DNA of 64,000 bases from Rhodobiaceae bacterium (GTDB lineage Bacteria > Pseudomonadota > Alphaproteobacteria > Rhizobiales > Tepidamorphaceae): positions 7,609 to 71,608 of the forward strand of contig JACKJK010000012.1 in NCBI GenBank assembly GCA_020637985.1. The letters are read 5' to 3'. The notes below the pieces were generated by a model that saw only the letters and a program-made list of their open reading frames with translations, did not search any database and had not been told where the DNA came from. A program made the position numbers and the translations under genes. Of the stretch, positions 26,233-35,150 are shown in pieces (the first letter of the stretch is position 1; each line of letters starts with the position of its first letter).

Positions 26233-26852
26233 TCATCGCCGTCGACGGGCCGGCAGCCGCTGGCAAGGGAACGCTGACCCGCGCGCTGGCCGAGCACTAT
26301 GGCCTGCCGCGCCTCGACACCGGCATCCTCTACCGCGCCGTCGCCGCCGCCCTGCTGGCAGACGGCGCCGACCCTTCCGATGCGCAAGCCGCCGAGGCGG
26401 CGGCTTCGACGCTCGACCTGTCCCGCTTCGCCGATGCCGAGTTGCGCACTTCGGGCGTCGGCGAGGCCGCCTCCGTGGTTGCCGCCCAGCCGCGCATGCG
26501 CGAAGCGTTGCTGCTGTTCCAGCGCGCCTTCGCCGCCCGCCCGCCCGGTGCCGTCCTCGACGGGCGCGACATCGGCACAGTGGTCTGCCCGGATGCCGAC
26601 GTGAAGCTGTTCGTCACTGCAAGTGCCGCTGCGCGCGCGCGCCGCCGCTGGCTGGAACTGCGTCAGGCCGGCCAGGACGTCGACCTGGCGGCCGTCGAGG
26701 CCGACATAGAGCGCCGCGACGCCCGCGACGCCTCGCGCGACGCAGCGCCGATGCGCCCCGCCGACGATGCTCACTTGCTCGATACCACCGAAATGGATAT
26801 AGAAGCCGCGTTTCGCGCTGCCGTGGCGATCATCGACGCGGCACGGGGATAG
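26229..26852 (+). CDS. cmk: Cytidylate kinase
   Basis: Phosphorylates CMP and dCMP; 207 residues. The P-loop is VDGPAAAGKGT (about 4-14), the substrate region is RLDTGILYRAVA and VLDGRDIGTVV, and the lid part is RRRWLELRQAG. The order aroA-cmk-rpsA is widely conserved. It starts inside the aroA stop (ATGA), so coupling is likely. Confidence 0.96.
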   Translation: MIIAVDGPAAAGKGTLTRALAEHYGLPRLDTGILYRAVAAALLADGADPSDAQAAEAAASTLDLSRFADAELRTSGVGEAASVVAAQPRMREALLLFQRAFAARPPGAVLDGRDIGTVVCPDADVKLFVTASAAARARRRWLELRQAGQDVDLAAVEADIERRDARDASRDAAPMRPADDAHLLDTTEMDIEAAFRAAVAIIDAARG

Positions 26853-26952
26853 GGCCGGGCAGGACCCGGTTCCGGCCGCCACCTGCGCAGGAGACCTGCG
26901 GGCAGGGCCGGACGAGCGGTGCTCCTTGATGAAGGGTGTCCGTTTGCTGTCA

Positions 26953-26982
26953 GGGGACCGCCACCGGCGGTGCCCCGTTTTC
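26953..26982 (+). terminator. Hairpin followed by TTTT after cmk
   Basis: Arms GGGG-CCGCC/GGCGG-CCCC with one bulged base and a 3-base loop, then GTTTT. It may end the aroA-cmk message or attenuate readthrough into rpsA. Confidence 0.45.
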
Positions 26983-27052
26983 GCGTTCGTTCGCGAAGGC
27001 GTTTCCCCTTGGCGGAACAGGCGAGGCCCGCGCTTCGCGCTCCAGGTCAGGA

Positions 27053-27150
27053 CCATCGCATGCGGCGATGGTGTCCGCGAGGCCGTTGAGGGGTGCGAAT
27101 ACGGGCGTCCGCACGTGTCGCCGGCCGCTGAACGGGCCGGAATGTGCGGA
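27053..27150 (+). promoter_or_regulatory. Structured leader of rpsA
   Basis: Hairpin one pairs CCATCGC with GCGATGG (27053-27071). Hairpin two is nested: outer TCCGCAC (27108-27114) with GTGCGGA (27144-27150), inner CCGGCC (27121-27126) with GGCCGG (27135-27140). The second ends 44 bases before the start codon. In E. coli S1 represses its own mRNA through leader hairpins; the same may hold here. Confidence 0.45.
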
Positions 27151-27194
27151 TGCCGGCGTTGGCCTGCAGCGGATGTCAGGAGATCCAGTACATC

Positions 27195-28919
27195 GTGGCT
27201 ACCACTCAGATGAATCCCTCCCGCGAGGATTTCGCGGCCCTTCTCGAAGAGAACCTGAACACCAATTCCCTTGCCGAGGGCTCGGTCGTGCATGGCCGGA
27301 TCGTGGCGATCGAAAAGGACCTCGCCGTCATCGACGTCGGGTTGAAGACCGAGGGGCGCGTGCCCCTGCGCGAGTTCGGCGCCAAGGGCGTCGATGGCGC
27401 CCTGAAGGTCGGCGACGAGGTCGAGGTCTACCTGGAGCGTGTCGAGAACGCGCTCGGCGAAGCCGTCCTGTCGCGCGAAAAGGCGCGCCGCGAACATTCG
27501 TGGGTGCGCCTTGAGCAGGCCTTTGAGGCCGGCGAGAAGGTCGAGGGCACCATCTTCAATCAGGTCAAGGGCGGCTACACGGTCGATCTCGATGGCGCCG
27601 TGGCGTTCCTGCCGCGCAGCCAGGTCGACATCCGCCCCGTGCGCGACATCGGCCCGCTGATGAATTCGCCGCAGCCCTTCCAGATCCTCAAGATGGACAA
27701 GCGCCGCGGCAACATCGTCGTTTCGCGCCGCACCGTGCTCGAGGAATCGCGCGCCGAGCAGCGCGCCGATCTCGTCCAGAGCCTGGAAGAGGGTCAGGTG
27801 CTGGAAGGCGTCGTCAAGAACATCACCGACTACGGTGCGTTCGTCGACCTCGGCGGCATCGACGGCCTGCTGCATGTCACCGACATCGCCTGGCGTCGCG
27901 TCAACCACCCCACCGAGGTGCTGTCCGTCGGCCAGACGGTCAAGGTCCGCATCATCAAGGTGAACCAGGAAACCCAGCGCATCAGCCTCGGCATGAAGCA
28001 GCTCGAGGACGATCCCTGGCAGGGCGTCGAGGCCAAGTACCCGACCGGCGTCAAGTTCACCGGCCGCGTCACCAACATCACCGACTACGGCGCGTTCGTC
28101 GAGCTGGAGCCGGGCGTCGAGGGCCTCATCCACGTTTCCGAGATGAGCTGGACCAAGAAGAACGTCCATCCGGGCAAGATCGTCTCCACCTCCCAGGAGG
28201 TCGAGGTGATGGTGCTCGAGGTCGATCCCAACAAGCGCCGCATCTCGCTCGGCCTCAAGCAGTGCCTCGACAACCCGTGGTCGGCATTCGCCGCCGAGCA
28301 TCCCGCCGGCAGCGTGCTGGAAGGCGAGGTCAAGAACCGCACCGAGTTCGGTCTCTTCGTCGGCCTGGCCGGCGACGTCGACGGCATGGTGCACCTCTCC
28401 GACCTCGACTGGAACCGCCCCGGCGAACAGGCCATCGAGGACTACGAGCGTGGCCAGATGGTGCAGGTCAAGGTGCTCGACGTCGACGTCGACAAGGAGC
28501 GCATCAGCCTCGGCATCAAGCAGCTTGCCGGCGATCCCTACGAGGAGGCCTCCGGCGAGGTCCGCAAGGGCGCGGTGGTGACCTGCGAAGTGACGGACGT
28601 GAAGGATGCCGGCATCGACGTGAAGATCGTCGATACCGATCTGACGGCCTTCATCCGCCGCTCCGACCTCGCCCGCGACCGTGCCGACCAGCGCCCCGAG
28701 CGCTTCGCCGCCGGCGAGCGCGTCGATGCCCGCGTCACCCAGTTCGACCGCAAGAACCGCAAGGTCTCGGTGTCGATCAAGGCGCTGGAGATGGCCGAGG
28801 AGAAGGAGGCGATTGCCCAGTTCGGCTCGACCGATTCGGGTGCCTCGCTCGGCGACATCCTCGGTGCGGCGCTGAACAAGGCGCAGTCGAAGAACGCTGG
28901 CGAAGACTCCGGCAACTGA
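27195..28919 (+). CDS. rpsA: 30S ribosomal protein S1
   Basis: 574 residues from a GTG (VATTQMNPSREDFAALLEEN); AGGAG lies 12 bases upstream, slightly far. ATG 27210 is a possible later start. Six S1/OB repeats run in order, with the repeated phrase ITDYGAFVDLGG and TDYGAFVELEPGVEGLIHVSEM clear in the third and fourth, and NRTEFGLFVGLAGDVDGMVHLS in the fifth (each given only in part). S1 brings structured mRNA to the 30S subunit. A strong terminator follows. Confidence 0.96.
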   Translation: MATTQMNPSREDFAALLEENLNTNSLAEGSVVHGRIVAIEKDLAVIDVGLKTEGRVPLREFGAKGVDGALKVGDEVEVYLERVENALGEAVLSREKARREHSWVRLEQAFEAGEKVEGTIFNQVKGGYTVDLDGAVAFLPRSQVDIRPVRDIGPLMNSPQPFQILKMDKRRGNIVVSRRTVLEESRAEQRADLVQSLEEGQVLEGVVKNITDYGAFVDLGGIDGLLHVTDIAWRRVNHPTEVLSVGQTVKVRIIKVNQETQRISLGMKQLEDDPWQGVEAKYPTGVKFTGRVTNITDYGAFVELEPGVEGLIHVSEMSWTKKNVHPGKIVSTSQEVEVMVLEVDPNKRRISLGLKQCLDNPWSAFAAEHPAGSVLEGEVKNRTEFGLFVGLAGDVDGMVHLSDLDWNRPGEQAIEDYERGQMVQVKVLDVDVDKERISLGIKQLAGDPYEEASGEVRKGAVVTCEVTDVKDAGIDVKIVDTDLTAFIRRSDLARDRADQRPERFAAGERVDARVTQFDRKNRKVSVSIKALEMAEEKEAIAQFGSTDSGASLGDILGAALNKAQSKNAGEDSGN

Positions 28920-28943
28920 ACACCTTCGGCATGAAGAATTGGC

Positions 28944-28978
28944 GGGCGCCGGCACATTGCCGGCGCCCGTTTCCTTTT
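28944..28978 (+). terminator. Intrinsic terminator of rpsA
   Basis: Perfect 11-base stem GGGCGCCGGCA with TGCCGGCGCCC, a short loop, then GTTTCCTTTT. It lies 25 bases after the rpsA stop. Confidence 0.85.
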
Positions 28979-29108
28979 CCGGCCGCAGTGACGGGTTTCA
29001 GGGTCGAAATCGCCCGCCCGCCCGCTATAGTGGCCAACAATTGGCGCATTTGCATGGAACGAGCACGGGTAGCCGCCACGCAGGCCCGTGCCGGGAAGGA
29101 TGTTCTCC

Positions 29109-30056
29109 GTGAGCCTTGATGCCGATACCATCGTCGAGCGCCGCCGGCTGCGCCGCAAGCTGTCGTTCTGGCGGGTGCTCGCATTCATCATCGCCATCGC
29201 CGCGATCCTCGTGGTTGCCGGCATCGGCGCGCGCGACCGCTTTGGCGAACAGATCGCAAGGGTGTCGATCTCGGGGCTGATCACCGACGACTGGAAGCAG
29301 CGCGAGTTCCTGCGCCAGCTCGGCGAGACCGAGCGCGTCAAGGCGGTGATCCTCGCCATCAACTCGCCCGGCGGCACCACCGGCGGCGGCGAGGCGCTCT
29401 ACGCGGCGATCCGCGCGTTGTCCGAGAAGAAGCCGGTGGTTGCCTCGATCGGCACCGTCGGCGCGTCCGCCGCCTACCTTGCCGCCATCGCCGCCGACCA
29501 TGTTGTGGCGCGCGAGACCGCGATCACCGGTTCAATCGGCGTCCTCTTCCAGTGGGCGAACGTGGTCAAGCTCGCCGACACCCTCGGCGTCAACATGCGC
29601 ACGATCAAGTCCGATCCGCTGAAGGCCGAGCCCTCGCCCTTCGACGAGGACACCCCGGAAGAACGCCGCGTCATCGAGGACATGATCGCCGATTCGCACG
29701 CCTGGTTCGTCGAGAAGGTCGCCGAACGGCGCGGGTTGAGCGTCGACGAGGCGCGCCGCCTGGCCGATGGACGCATTTATTCCGGTCGCCGGGCTCGCGA
29801 GCTGAAGATCGTCGACGCGCTCGGCGGCGAGGAAGCCGCGAAGACCTGGCTGGTGACCGAGCGCCGCATTTCAGCCGATGCGGAGATCGTCGAGTGGACC
29901 GCGGACGATACGCTGGAGGAACTCGGCCTGTCCGGCCGCCTTGCCACCGCGTTTGCGTGGATCGGCAAGTTGGACCGTATCGTGGCGCGCCTCGGCGATC
30001 TTGCGCCTCTCGAAGGAATGGTCAGCGTTTGGCGCCCTCAAGCCGTTGAAGATTAA
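29109..30056 (+). CDS. sppA: Signal peptide peptidase SppA (short form)
   Basis: Inner-membrane serine protease that degrades cleaved signal peptides; 315 residues. The start is the GTG of VSLDADTIVERRRLRRKL because GGAAGG lies 9 bases upstream; ATG 29100 is in frame. One membrane segment spans about 21-38. Catalytic Ser120 is in GTVGASAAYLAA and the Lys is probably Lys167 in RTIKSDPLKAE. It lies between rpsA and ihfB as in other Hyphomicrobiales. Confidence 0.93.
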   Translation: MSLDADTIVERRRLRRKLSFWRVLAFIIAIAAILVVAGIGARDRFGEQIARVSISGLITDDWKQREFLRQLGETERVKAVILAINSPGGTTGGGEALYAAIRALSEKKPVVASIGTVGASAAYLAAIAADHVVARETAITGSIGVLFQWANVVKLADTLGVNMRTIKSDPLKAEPSPFDEDTPEERRVIEDMIADSHAWFVEKVAERRGLSVDEARRLADGRIYSGRRARELKIVDALGGEEAAKTWLVTERRISADAEIVEWTADDTLEELGLSGRLATAFAWIGKLDRIVARLGDLAPLEGMVSVWRPQAVED

Positions 30057-30133
30057 GGCGATCTGTGCGTTTATACCGCGCTCCGCCGGGCATCGCCGGG
30101 CGGAAACGAGAGGGGGGCTTGCGCCGGATCGCA

Positions 30134-30430
30134 ATGATTAAATCCGAACTCATTCAACGGTTGGCCGCGGCCAACCCGCATCTTTTTCAGCGTGACATTG
30201 AGATGATCGTGAATACCGTGCTCGACGAGATCGTCGACGCGCTCGCCGAGGGCAACCGTGTCGAACTGCGCGGTTTCGGTACCTTTTCGGTCAAGAACCG
30301 GCCGGCGCGCGTCGGCCGCAACCCGCGCACCGGCGACAAGGTTTCAGTGGCGGAGAAGTCCGTGCCCTTCTTCAAGATGGGCAAGGAGATGCGCGAGCGT
30401 CTCAACGGCGGTGCCGACGACGAAGAGTGA
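30134..30430 (+). CDS. ihfB: Integration host factor beta subunit
   Basis: 98 residues from MIKSELIQRLAAAN. The HU/IHF fold has the beta-arm ELRGFGTFSVKNRPARVGRNPRTG, of which the Pro-Arg tip RNPRTGD is diagnostic. IHF bends DNA at promoters, including sigma-54 promoters (rpoN lies in this window). The stop overlaps the reading start region of lapA. Confidence 0.96.
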   Translation: MIKSELIQRLAAANPHLFQRDIEMIVNTVLDEIVDALAEGNRVELRGFGTFSVKNRPARVGRNPRTGDKVSVAEKSVPFFKMGKEMRERLNGGADDEE

Positions 30431-30441
30431 GGCCGGACGCG

Positions 30442-30786
30442 ATGTTGCGCAGGATCGTTTCGCTGGTCGTACTGCTGCCGCTGGCCATCGTGCTGGTGGC
30501 CTTCACCGTGGCAAATCGTCACCTCGTCGTCGTGTCGCTCGATCCCTTCGGCGGCAACCAGCCGGCGTTCGGCGTCGAGATGCCCGTCTACCTGCTGGTC
30601 TTCGCCAGCCTGCTCGCCGGCGTCGTTCTCGGCGGTGCTGCAACCTGGCTTAGCCAGGGCGCCTGGCGTCGCCGCGCAAGGCAGAACCGCACCGAGGCGG
30701 CGCGTGCCCGCCGCGAGGCCGAGGACCTGCGCCGCGAGGCCGACGCCGCGCATGTGTCGCTTCCCGCGCCCGGCAGGTCTTCCTGA
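30442..30786 (+). CDS. lapA: LapA-domain (DUF1049) inner-membrane protein
   Basis: 114 residues with two membrane segments (about 5-24 and 49-72), a short periplasmic loop and a C-terminal Arg/Glu-rich coiled coil (about 75-105, REAEDLRREAD). LapA proteins take part in LPS assembly control with LapB and FtsH in E. coli; only the domain likeness is seen here. GAGG lies 9 bases before the ATG. An in-frame GTG at 30427 overlaps the ihfB stop. Confidence 0.8.
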   Translation: MLRRIVSLVVLLPLAIVLVAFTVANRHLVVVSLDPFGGNQPAFGVEMPVYLLVFASLLAGVVLGGAATWLSQGAWRRRARQNRTEAARARREAEDLRREADAAHVSLPAPGRSS

Positions 30787-30974
30787 CGGCGTCCTGGCCG
30801 CTCTGGAAGCAGGGGTCGCAGCTGCCCATATAACGGCGGGACACGGATGCTGTTCACGGCACTCCGCGCCCGCCTTCGCGGTGCCGGCAAACGGGTGTCC
30901 CAGGTGGCGGAGCACTGGACTCGCGAGTTGCGCCGTGCGACGTGTCTTCCTCTTTTCGCAGCGCCCGGAATGCC

Positions 30975-31637
30975 ATGCACATCGACGTCAAGATCTGCGG
31001 TCTGAAGACCCGGCAAGCGCTGGATGCGGCGCTCGCCGGCGGTGCCGCCTACGTCGGTTTCGTATTTTATCCGCCGAGCCCGCGCGCACTGTCGCCTGAC
31101 GAGGCTGCGCCGCTGCTCGCACAGGCGCGCGGCCGGGCGAAAACGGTGGCGCTTACCGTCGATGCCGATACCGCCTTGCTCGACGCGATCGTTTCGCGGT
31201 TGAAGCCGGACCTGCTGCAGTTCCACGGCAGCGAAACCCCGCAGCACGTCATCGATGCACGCAAGAAGTATCGCATACCCGTGATGAAGGCGCTGAAGAT
31301 CGGCGGACGCGAGGACATCGCGGCAGCAAGTGCCTACGAGGGCGCCGCCGACATGCTGCTGTTCGACGCCAAGCCGCGCCCCGGCGAGGGGCTTGGGTTG
31401 CCCGGCGGCAATGGCGTCACCTTCGACTGGCGCCTGATGGCCGGTCTTGACCTGACGCTTCCGGTCATGCTTTCCGGCGGTCTCGATGCGTCCAACGTCG
31501 CGATGGCGGTCCGCCTCAGCGGTGCTGCCGCCGTCGATGTCTCTTCCGGTGTCGAAAGCGCGCCGGGCGTCAAGGACGTGAAGCTGATCGGCGAATTCCT
31601 CGCCGCCGTCCGCAACCTTGAAGGAGTTCCCGCGTGA
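30975..31637 (+). CDS. trpF: Phosphoribosylanthranilate isomerase
   Basis: Third step of tryptophan synthesis; 220 residues, TIM barrel. MHIDVKICGLKTRQALDAAL holds the catalytic Cys in KICGL, and the Asp general acid lies in LTVDAD. LLFDAKPRP and MLSGGLDASNV form the phosphate grip. The stop overlaps the trpB GTG by 4 bases. Confidence 0.97.
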   Translation: MHIDVKICGLKTRQALDAALAGGAAYVGFVFYPPSPRALSPDEAAPLLAQARGRAKTVALTVDADTALLDAIVSRLKPDLLQFHGSETPQHVIDARKKYRIPVMKALKIGGREDIAAASAYEGAADMLLFDAKPRPGEGLGLPGGNGVTFDWRLMAGLDLTLPVMLSGGLDASNVAMAVRLSGAAAVDVSSGVESAPGVKDVKLIGEFLAAVRNLEGVPA

Positions 31638-32875
31638 GCGCTCCCGCGAACCCCAACTCGTTCCGCACCGGCCCCGACGAGCGCGGTCATTTCGGCCTCT
31701 TCGGCGGCCGCTTCGTCGCCGAGACGCTGATGCCGCTGATCCTCGACCTGGAGGACGCCTGGGAGGCCGCCAAGGCGGACCCGGCCTACGGCGCGCAGCT
31801 CAAGGACCTTGGCACCCACTACACCGGCCGCCCCAGCCCGCTCTACTACGCCGAGCGGCTGACCGAGCATTGCCGCGGCAAGGCGGCAAGCGGCAAGGGC
31901 GCGAAGATCTATTTCAAGCGCGACGAGCTCAACCACACCGGCAGTCACAAGATCAACAACTGCCTCGGCCAGATCCTGCTGGCGATGCGCATGGGCAAGA
32001 CCCGCATCATCGCCGAGACCGGTGCCGGCCAACACGGCGTTGCCACCGCAACCGTGTGCGCCCGTTTCGGCCTGCCCTGCGTCGTCTACATGGGCGCCAC
32101 CGACGTCGAGCGCCAGAAGCCCAACGTCTTCCGCATGAAGCTGCTGGGCGCCGAGGTCGTGCCCGTCACCGCCGGTGCCGGCACGCTCAAGGACGCAATG
32201 AACGAGGCGCTGCGCGACTGGGTCTCCAACGTCGAGAACACCTACTACCTGATCGGCACCGCGGCCGGTCCGCACCCCTATCCGGAGATGGTGCGCGACT
32301 TCCAGTCGGTGATCGGCGAGGAAGCACGCCAGCAGATCATGGAGGCCGAAGGCCGGCTGCCGGACGCGGTCGTCGCCTGCGTCGGCGGCGGATCGAACGC
32401 AATCGGCCTGTTCCATCCCTTCCTCGACGACAAGGACGTGGCGATCTGGGGCGTCGAGGCCGGCGGTCATGGTCTTGACACCGACGAGCATTGCGCCTCG
32501 CTGACCGGCGGGCGCCCAGGCGTCCTGCACGGCAACCGCACCTATCTGCTGCAGGACGGCGATGGCCAGATCCTCGAGGGCCACTCGATCTCGGCAGGCC
32601 TCGACTATCCCGGCATCGGCCCGGAACACTCCTGGCTCAAGGACACCGGCCGCGTCACCTACGTGCCGATCACCGACAAGGAGGCGCTGGACGCCTTCCA
32701 GCTGTGCACCCGCACGGAAGGGATCATCCCGGCGCTGGAGCCCGCCCACGCGCTGGCCCAGGTTGCCAAGCTCGCGCCGGTCATGGACCGCGACCAGGTC
32801 ATCGTCATGAACCTGTGCGGCCGCGGCGACAAGGACGTCTTCACCGTCGCCGGCCACCTCGGCGTGGACATGTGA
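31634..32875 (+). CDS. trpB: Tryptophan synthase beta chain
   Basis: 413 residues, GTG start with AAGGAG 8 bases upstream. PLP Lys106 in HTGSHKINNC, the phosphate cup GGGSNAIG and the GEHS-type EHSWLKDTGR region are intact. It joins indole to serine and forms the alpha2-beta2 complex with TrpA. It is followed at once (1-base overlap) by a DUF1330 gene rather than trpA. Confidence 0.98.
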   Translation: MSAPANPNSFRTGPDERGHFGLFGGRFVAETLMPLILDLEDAWEAAKADPAYGAQLKDLGTHYTGRPSPLYYAERLTEHCRGKAASGKGAKIYFKRDELNHTGSHKINNCLGQILLAMRMGKTRIIAETGAGQHGVATATVCARFGLPCVVYMGATDVERQKPNVFRMKLLGAEVVPVTAGAGTLKDAMNEALRDWVSNVENTYYLIGTAAGPHPYPEMVRDFQSVIGEEARQQIMEAEGRLPDAVVACVGGGSNAIGLFHPFLDDKDVAIWGVEAGGHGLDTDEHCASLTGGRPGVLHGNRTYLLQDGDGQILEGHSISAGLDYPGIGPEHSWLKDTGRVTYVPITDKEALDAFQLCTRTEGIIPALEPAHALAQVAKLAPVMDRDQVIVMNLCGRGDKDVFTVAGHLGVDM

Positions 32876-33321
32876 TGGCGAGCATCAACCCGACGCGCGG
32901 ACAGTTTGCCGCCCTGCGCGCCGTCCCGCAGGACGCACCGGTCCTGATGATCAACCTGCTGCGCTTCAACAAGGTTGCGGAGTACGCAGCCGGCGATCCG
33001 GAGTCCGGTGCCGCGCCGGTTTCCGGCGAGACGGCCTATGGACGCTACGCCGCCGAAACGCTGGAAATCGTGCTCGCCGCAGGCGGCAGCCAGGACTGGA
33101 TCGGCAAGCCCATGCTCACCGTCATCGGGCCCGGTGACGAGGCCTGGGACCACGCCTTCGTCGCCCGCTATCCTTCGTCCCGCGCCTTCATGGACATGGT
33201 GAAGAACCCGGACTATCAACGTGCCGTGCGCCACCGCAATGCCGCCACCGCCGACAGCCGGCTGATCTGCTGCGCCGAGGCCGCGCCCGGAAAGACGTTC
33301 CTCGCAGGAAGCTCCGAATGA
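32875..33321 (+). CDS. DUF1330 family protein between trpB and trpA
   Basis: 148 residues, ferredoxin-like (dimeric alpha-beta barrel) pattern: VLMINLLRFN at the start, AYGRYAAETLEIVLAAGG in the middle and YPSSRAFMDMVKNPDYQRAVRHR near the end, as in DUF1330 proteins. No signal or metal site is evident. The ATG shares one base with the trpB stop, and the stop overlaps the trpA ATG by 4, so it is translated within the trp message. Whether it works in tryptophan synthesis is unknown. Confidence 0.85.
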   Translation: MASINPTRGQFAALRAVPQDAPVLMINLLRFNKVAEYAAGDPESGAAPVSGETAYGRYAAETLEIVLAAGGSQDWIGKPMLTVIGPGDEAWDHAFVARYPSSRAFMDMVKNPDYQRAVRHRNAATADSRLICCAEAAPGKTFLAGSSE

Positions 33322-34148
33322 AACCGACCCGCATCGATGCCCGCTTCGCGGCGCTCAAGGCCGAGGACCGTGCAGCCCTTGTCACCTTCGTCACCGCCGG
33401 CGATCCGGACTACGAGACCTCGCTTGCCATCGTGAAGGGCCTGCCCGCCGCAGGCGCCGACGTCATCGAGCTCGGCATGCCGTTCTCCGACCCGATGGCC
33501 GATGGCGTCGCCATCCAGCTCGCTGGCCAGCGCGCGCTGAAGGCCGGCCAGACCATGATCAGGACGCTGGAGATGGTGCGCGAGTTCCGCAAGGGCGACA
33601 ACGAGACGCCCATCGTCCTGATGGGCTACTACAACCCGATCTATTCCTATGGCAACGAGCGCTTCCTGACGGACGCCGCCGCTGCCGGCGTTGATGGCCT
33701 GATCGTCGTCGACGTGCCGCCGGAGGCCGACGACGAGCTCTGCCTGCCTGCGATGCAGCACGGCATCAGCTTCATCCGCCTTGCGACGCCGACGACGGAC
33801 GCCAGGCGCCTGCCGCGCGTCATCCAGAACACCTCCGGCTTCGTCTACTACGTCTCGGTCGCCGGCATCACCGGCACCCAGGCGCCCGATCCGGAAAAGG
33901 TCGCAAGGATGGTTGCGCACGTGAAGTCGGCGACGCCGCTGCCGGTGTGCGTCGGCTTCGGCGTGAGGTCGCCGGAACAGGCTGCGGCGATCGCGCGCGC
34001 CGCCGATGGCGTGGTGGTCGGCTCGGCGCTGGTCGAGGCGGTGCGCACCTCGCTCGACGAAACCGGCAAGGCGGGTGCGGCAACCGTTGCGGGCGTGCAC
34101 GCACTGGTGTCTGATCTGGCGGCGGGCGTCGCGCAGGCGCGCAAGTAG
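33318..34148 (+). CDS. trpA: Tryptophan synthase alpha chain
   Basis: 276 residues, TIM barrel. Catalytic Glu in ADVIELGMPFSDPMADG and Asp in that same loop region, and the phosphate loop CVGFGVRSPEQ are present. Splits indole-glycerol phosphate to indole for TrpB. It overlaps the DUF1330 gene and is 30 bases before accD. Confidence 0.97.
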   Translation: MKPTRIDARFAALKAEDRAALVTFVTAGDPDYETSLAIVKGLPAAGADVIELGMPFSDPMADGVAIQLAGQRALKAGQTMIRTLEMVREFRKGDNETPIVLMGYYNPIYSYGNERFLTDAAAAGVDGLIVVDVPPEADDELCLPAMQHGISFIRLATPTTDARRLPRVIQNTSGFVYYVSVAGITGTQAPDPEKVARMVAHVKSATPLPVCVGFGVRSPEQAAAIARAADGVVVGSALVEAVRTSLDETGKAGAATVAGVHALVSDLAAGVAQARK

Positions 34149-34178
34149 CGCACCGGGTACTGGAGAAGGAGATAGCGC

Positions 34179-35093
34179 GTGAACTGGCTGACGAGCACCT
34201 TGCGGCCGAAGATCCGGCAGATGCTGGGCGCCAAGCGCGACACCCCGGAGAACCTGTGGATCAAGTGCCCGGAAAGCGGCGAGATGGTCTTCCACCGCGA
34301 CCTGGAAGCCAACGACTACGTGATCCCCGTTTCCGGCCACCACATGCGCATGCCGCTGCGCGCGCGCCTCGAGTGGCTGTTCGACAATGGCGCCTTCGAG
34401 ATCATGGATGTCGCCGGTGTCCCGCATGACCCGCTGAAGTTCCGCGACGAGCGCCGCTATGCCGACCGCCTCAAGGATGCCCGCCAGCGCAACCAGACGG
34501 ATGACGCGGTGACGGTCGCCACCGGCCTGCTCGACGGGCTGGACATCACGGCTGCCGTGCAGACCTTCGATTTCATGGGCGGCTCGCTTGGCATGGCTGC
34601 CGGCGAGGCTGTGGTGACTGGCCTGATGACGGCGGTCGAACGCGGCACGCCGTTCATCATGTTCGCCGCGTCGGGCGGCGCGCGCATGCAGGAAGGCATC
34701 CTGTCGCTGATGCAGATGCCGCGCACCACCGTTGCCGTCGAGGCGCTGCGCGAGGCCGGCAAGCCCTACATCGTGGTGCTGACCAACCCGACCACCGGCG
34801 GCGTTACGGCGTCCTACGCCATGCTCGGCGACATCCAGATTGCCGAACCCGGCGCGCTGATCGGCTTCGCCGGCCCACGCGTCATCGAGCAGACCATCCG
34901 CGAGAAGCTGCCCGACGGCTTCCAGCGCTCGGAGTACCTCGAGGAGCACGGCATGGTCGACATGGTGGTGTCACGCAAGGAGTTGCGCGCCGTGCTGAGC
35001 AGCCTGTGCCGCATGCTGACGCATGCCCCGGCGCTCGATCCCTCGCAGCTCCCGGCGCCGACGCCCCCCGACAAAGACGTTTCCGCGTCCTGA
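34179..35093 (+). CDS. accD: Acetyl-CoA carboxylase carboxyltransferase beta subunit
   Basis: 304 residues, GTG start MNWLTSTLRPKIRQML. The crotonase-fold carboxyltransferase core is clear: GSLGMAAGEAVV, FAASGGARMQEG, LTNPTTGGVTASYAMLGD. The N-terminal zinc ribbon is degraded: the first pair reads KCPESG and the second pair reads IPVSGHH, so only one of four cysteines remains. That is also the habit of other Hyphomicrobiales AccD. It partners AccA, not in the window. Confidence 0.95.
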   Translation: MNWLTSTLRPKIRQMLGAKRDTPENLWIKCPESGEMVFHRDLEANDYVIPVSGHHMRMPLRARLEWLFDNGAFEIMDVAGVPHDPLKFRDERRYADRLKDARQRNQTDDAVTVATGLLDGLDITAAVQTFDFMGGSLGMAAGEAVVTGLMTAVERGTPFIMFAASGGARMQEGILSLMQMPRTTVAVEALREAGKPYIVVLTNPTTGGVTASYAMLGDIQIAEPGALIGFAGPRVIEQTIREKLPDGFQRSEYLEEHGMVDMVVSRKELRAVLSSLCRMLTHAPALDPSQLPAPTPPDKDVSAS

Positions 35094-35150
35094 CCCCCGG
35101 CAGATCCGGGTTACTTCATTGTACCGCCGCGTGGCGGCAAGTGTGTCGTC

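Larger units (their letters stand above)
26853..27194 (+). other. cmk-rpsA intergenic region / rpsA leader
   Basis: 342 bases without a credible gene. It holds a terminator-like hairpin (26953-26982) and at least two further strong hairpins (27053-27071 and 27108-27150) in front of rpsA. Small in-frame ORFs here have no start signal or family likeness. Confidence 0.55.

Noticed and set aside
26926..27213. 95-residue frame in the rpsA leader
   Set aside because: No ribosome binding site or family likeness, and it spans the strong hairpins of the leader.
25389..28955. 1188-residue reverse-strand open frame over aroA, cmk and rpsA
   Set aside because: It lies wholly antisense to three certain genes, is a by-product of high GC third positions, and its translation has no family likeness.
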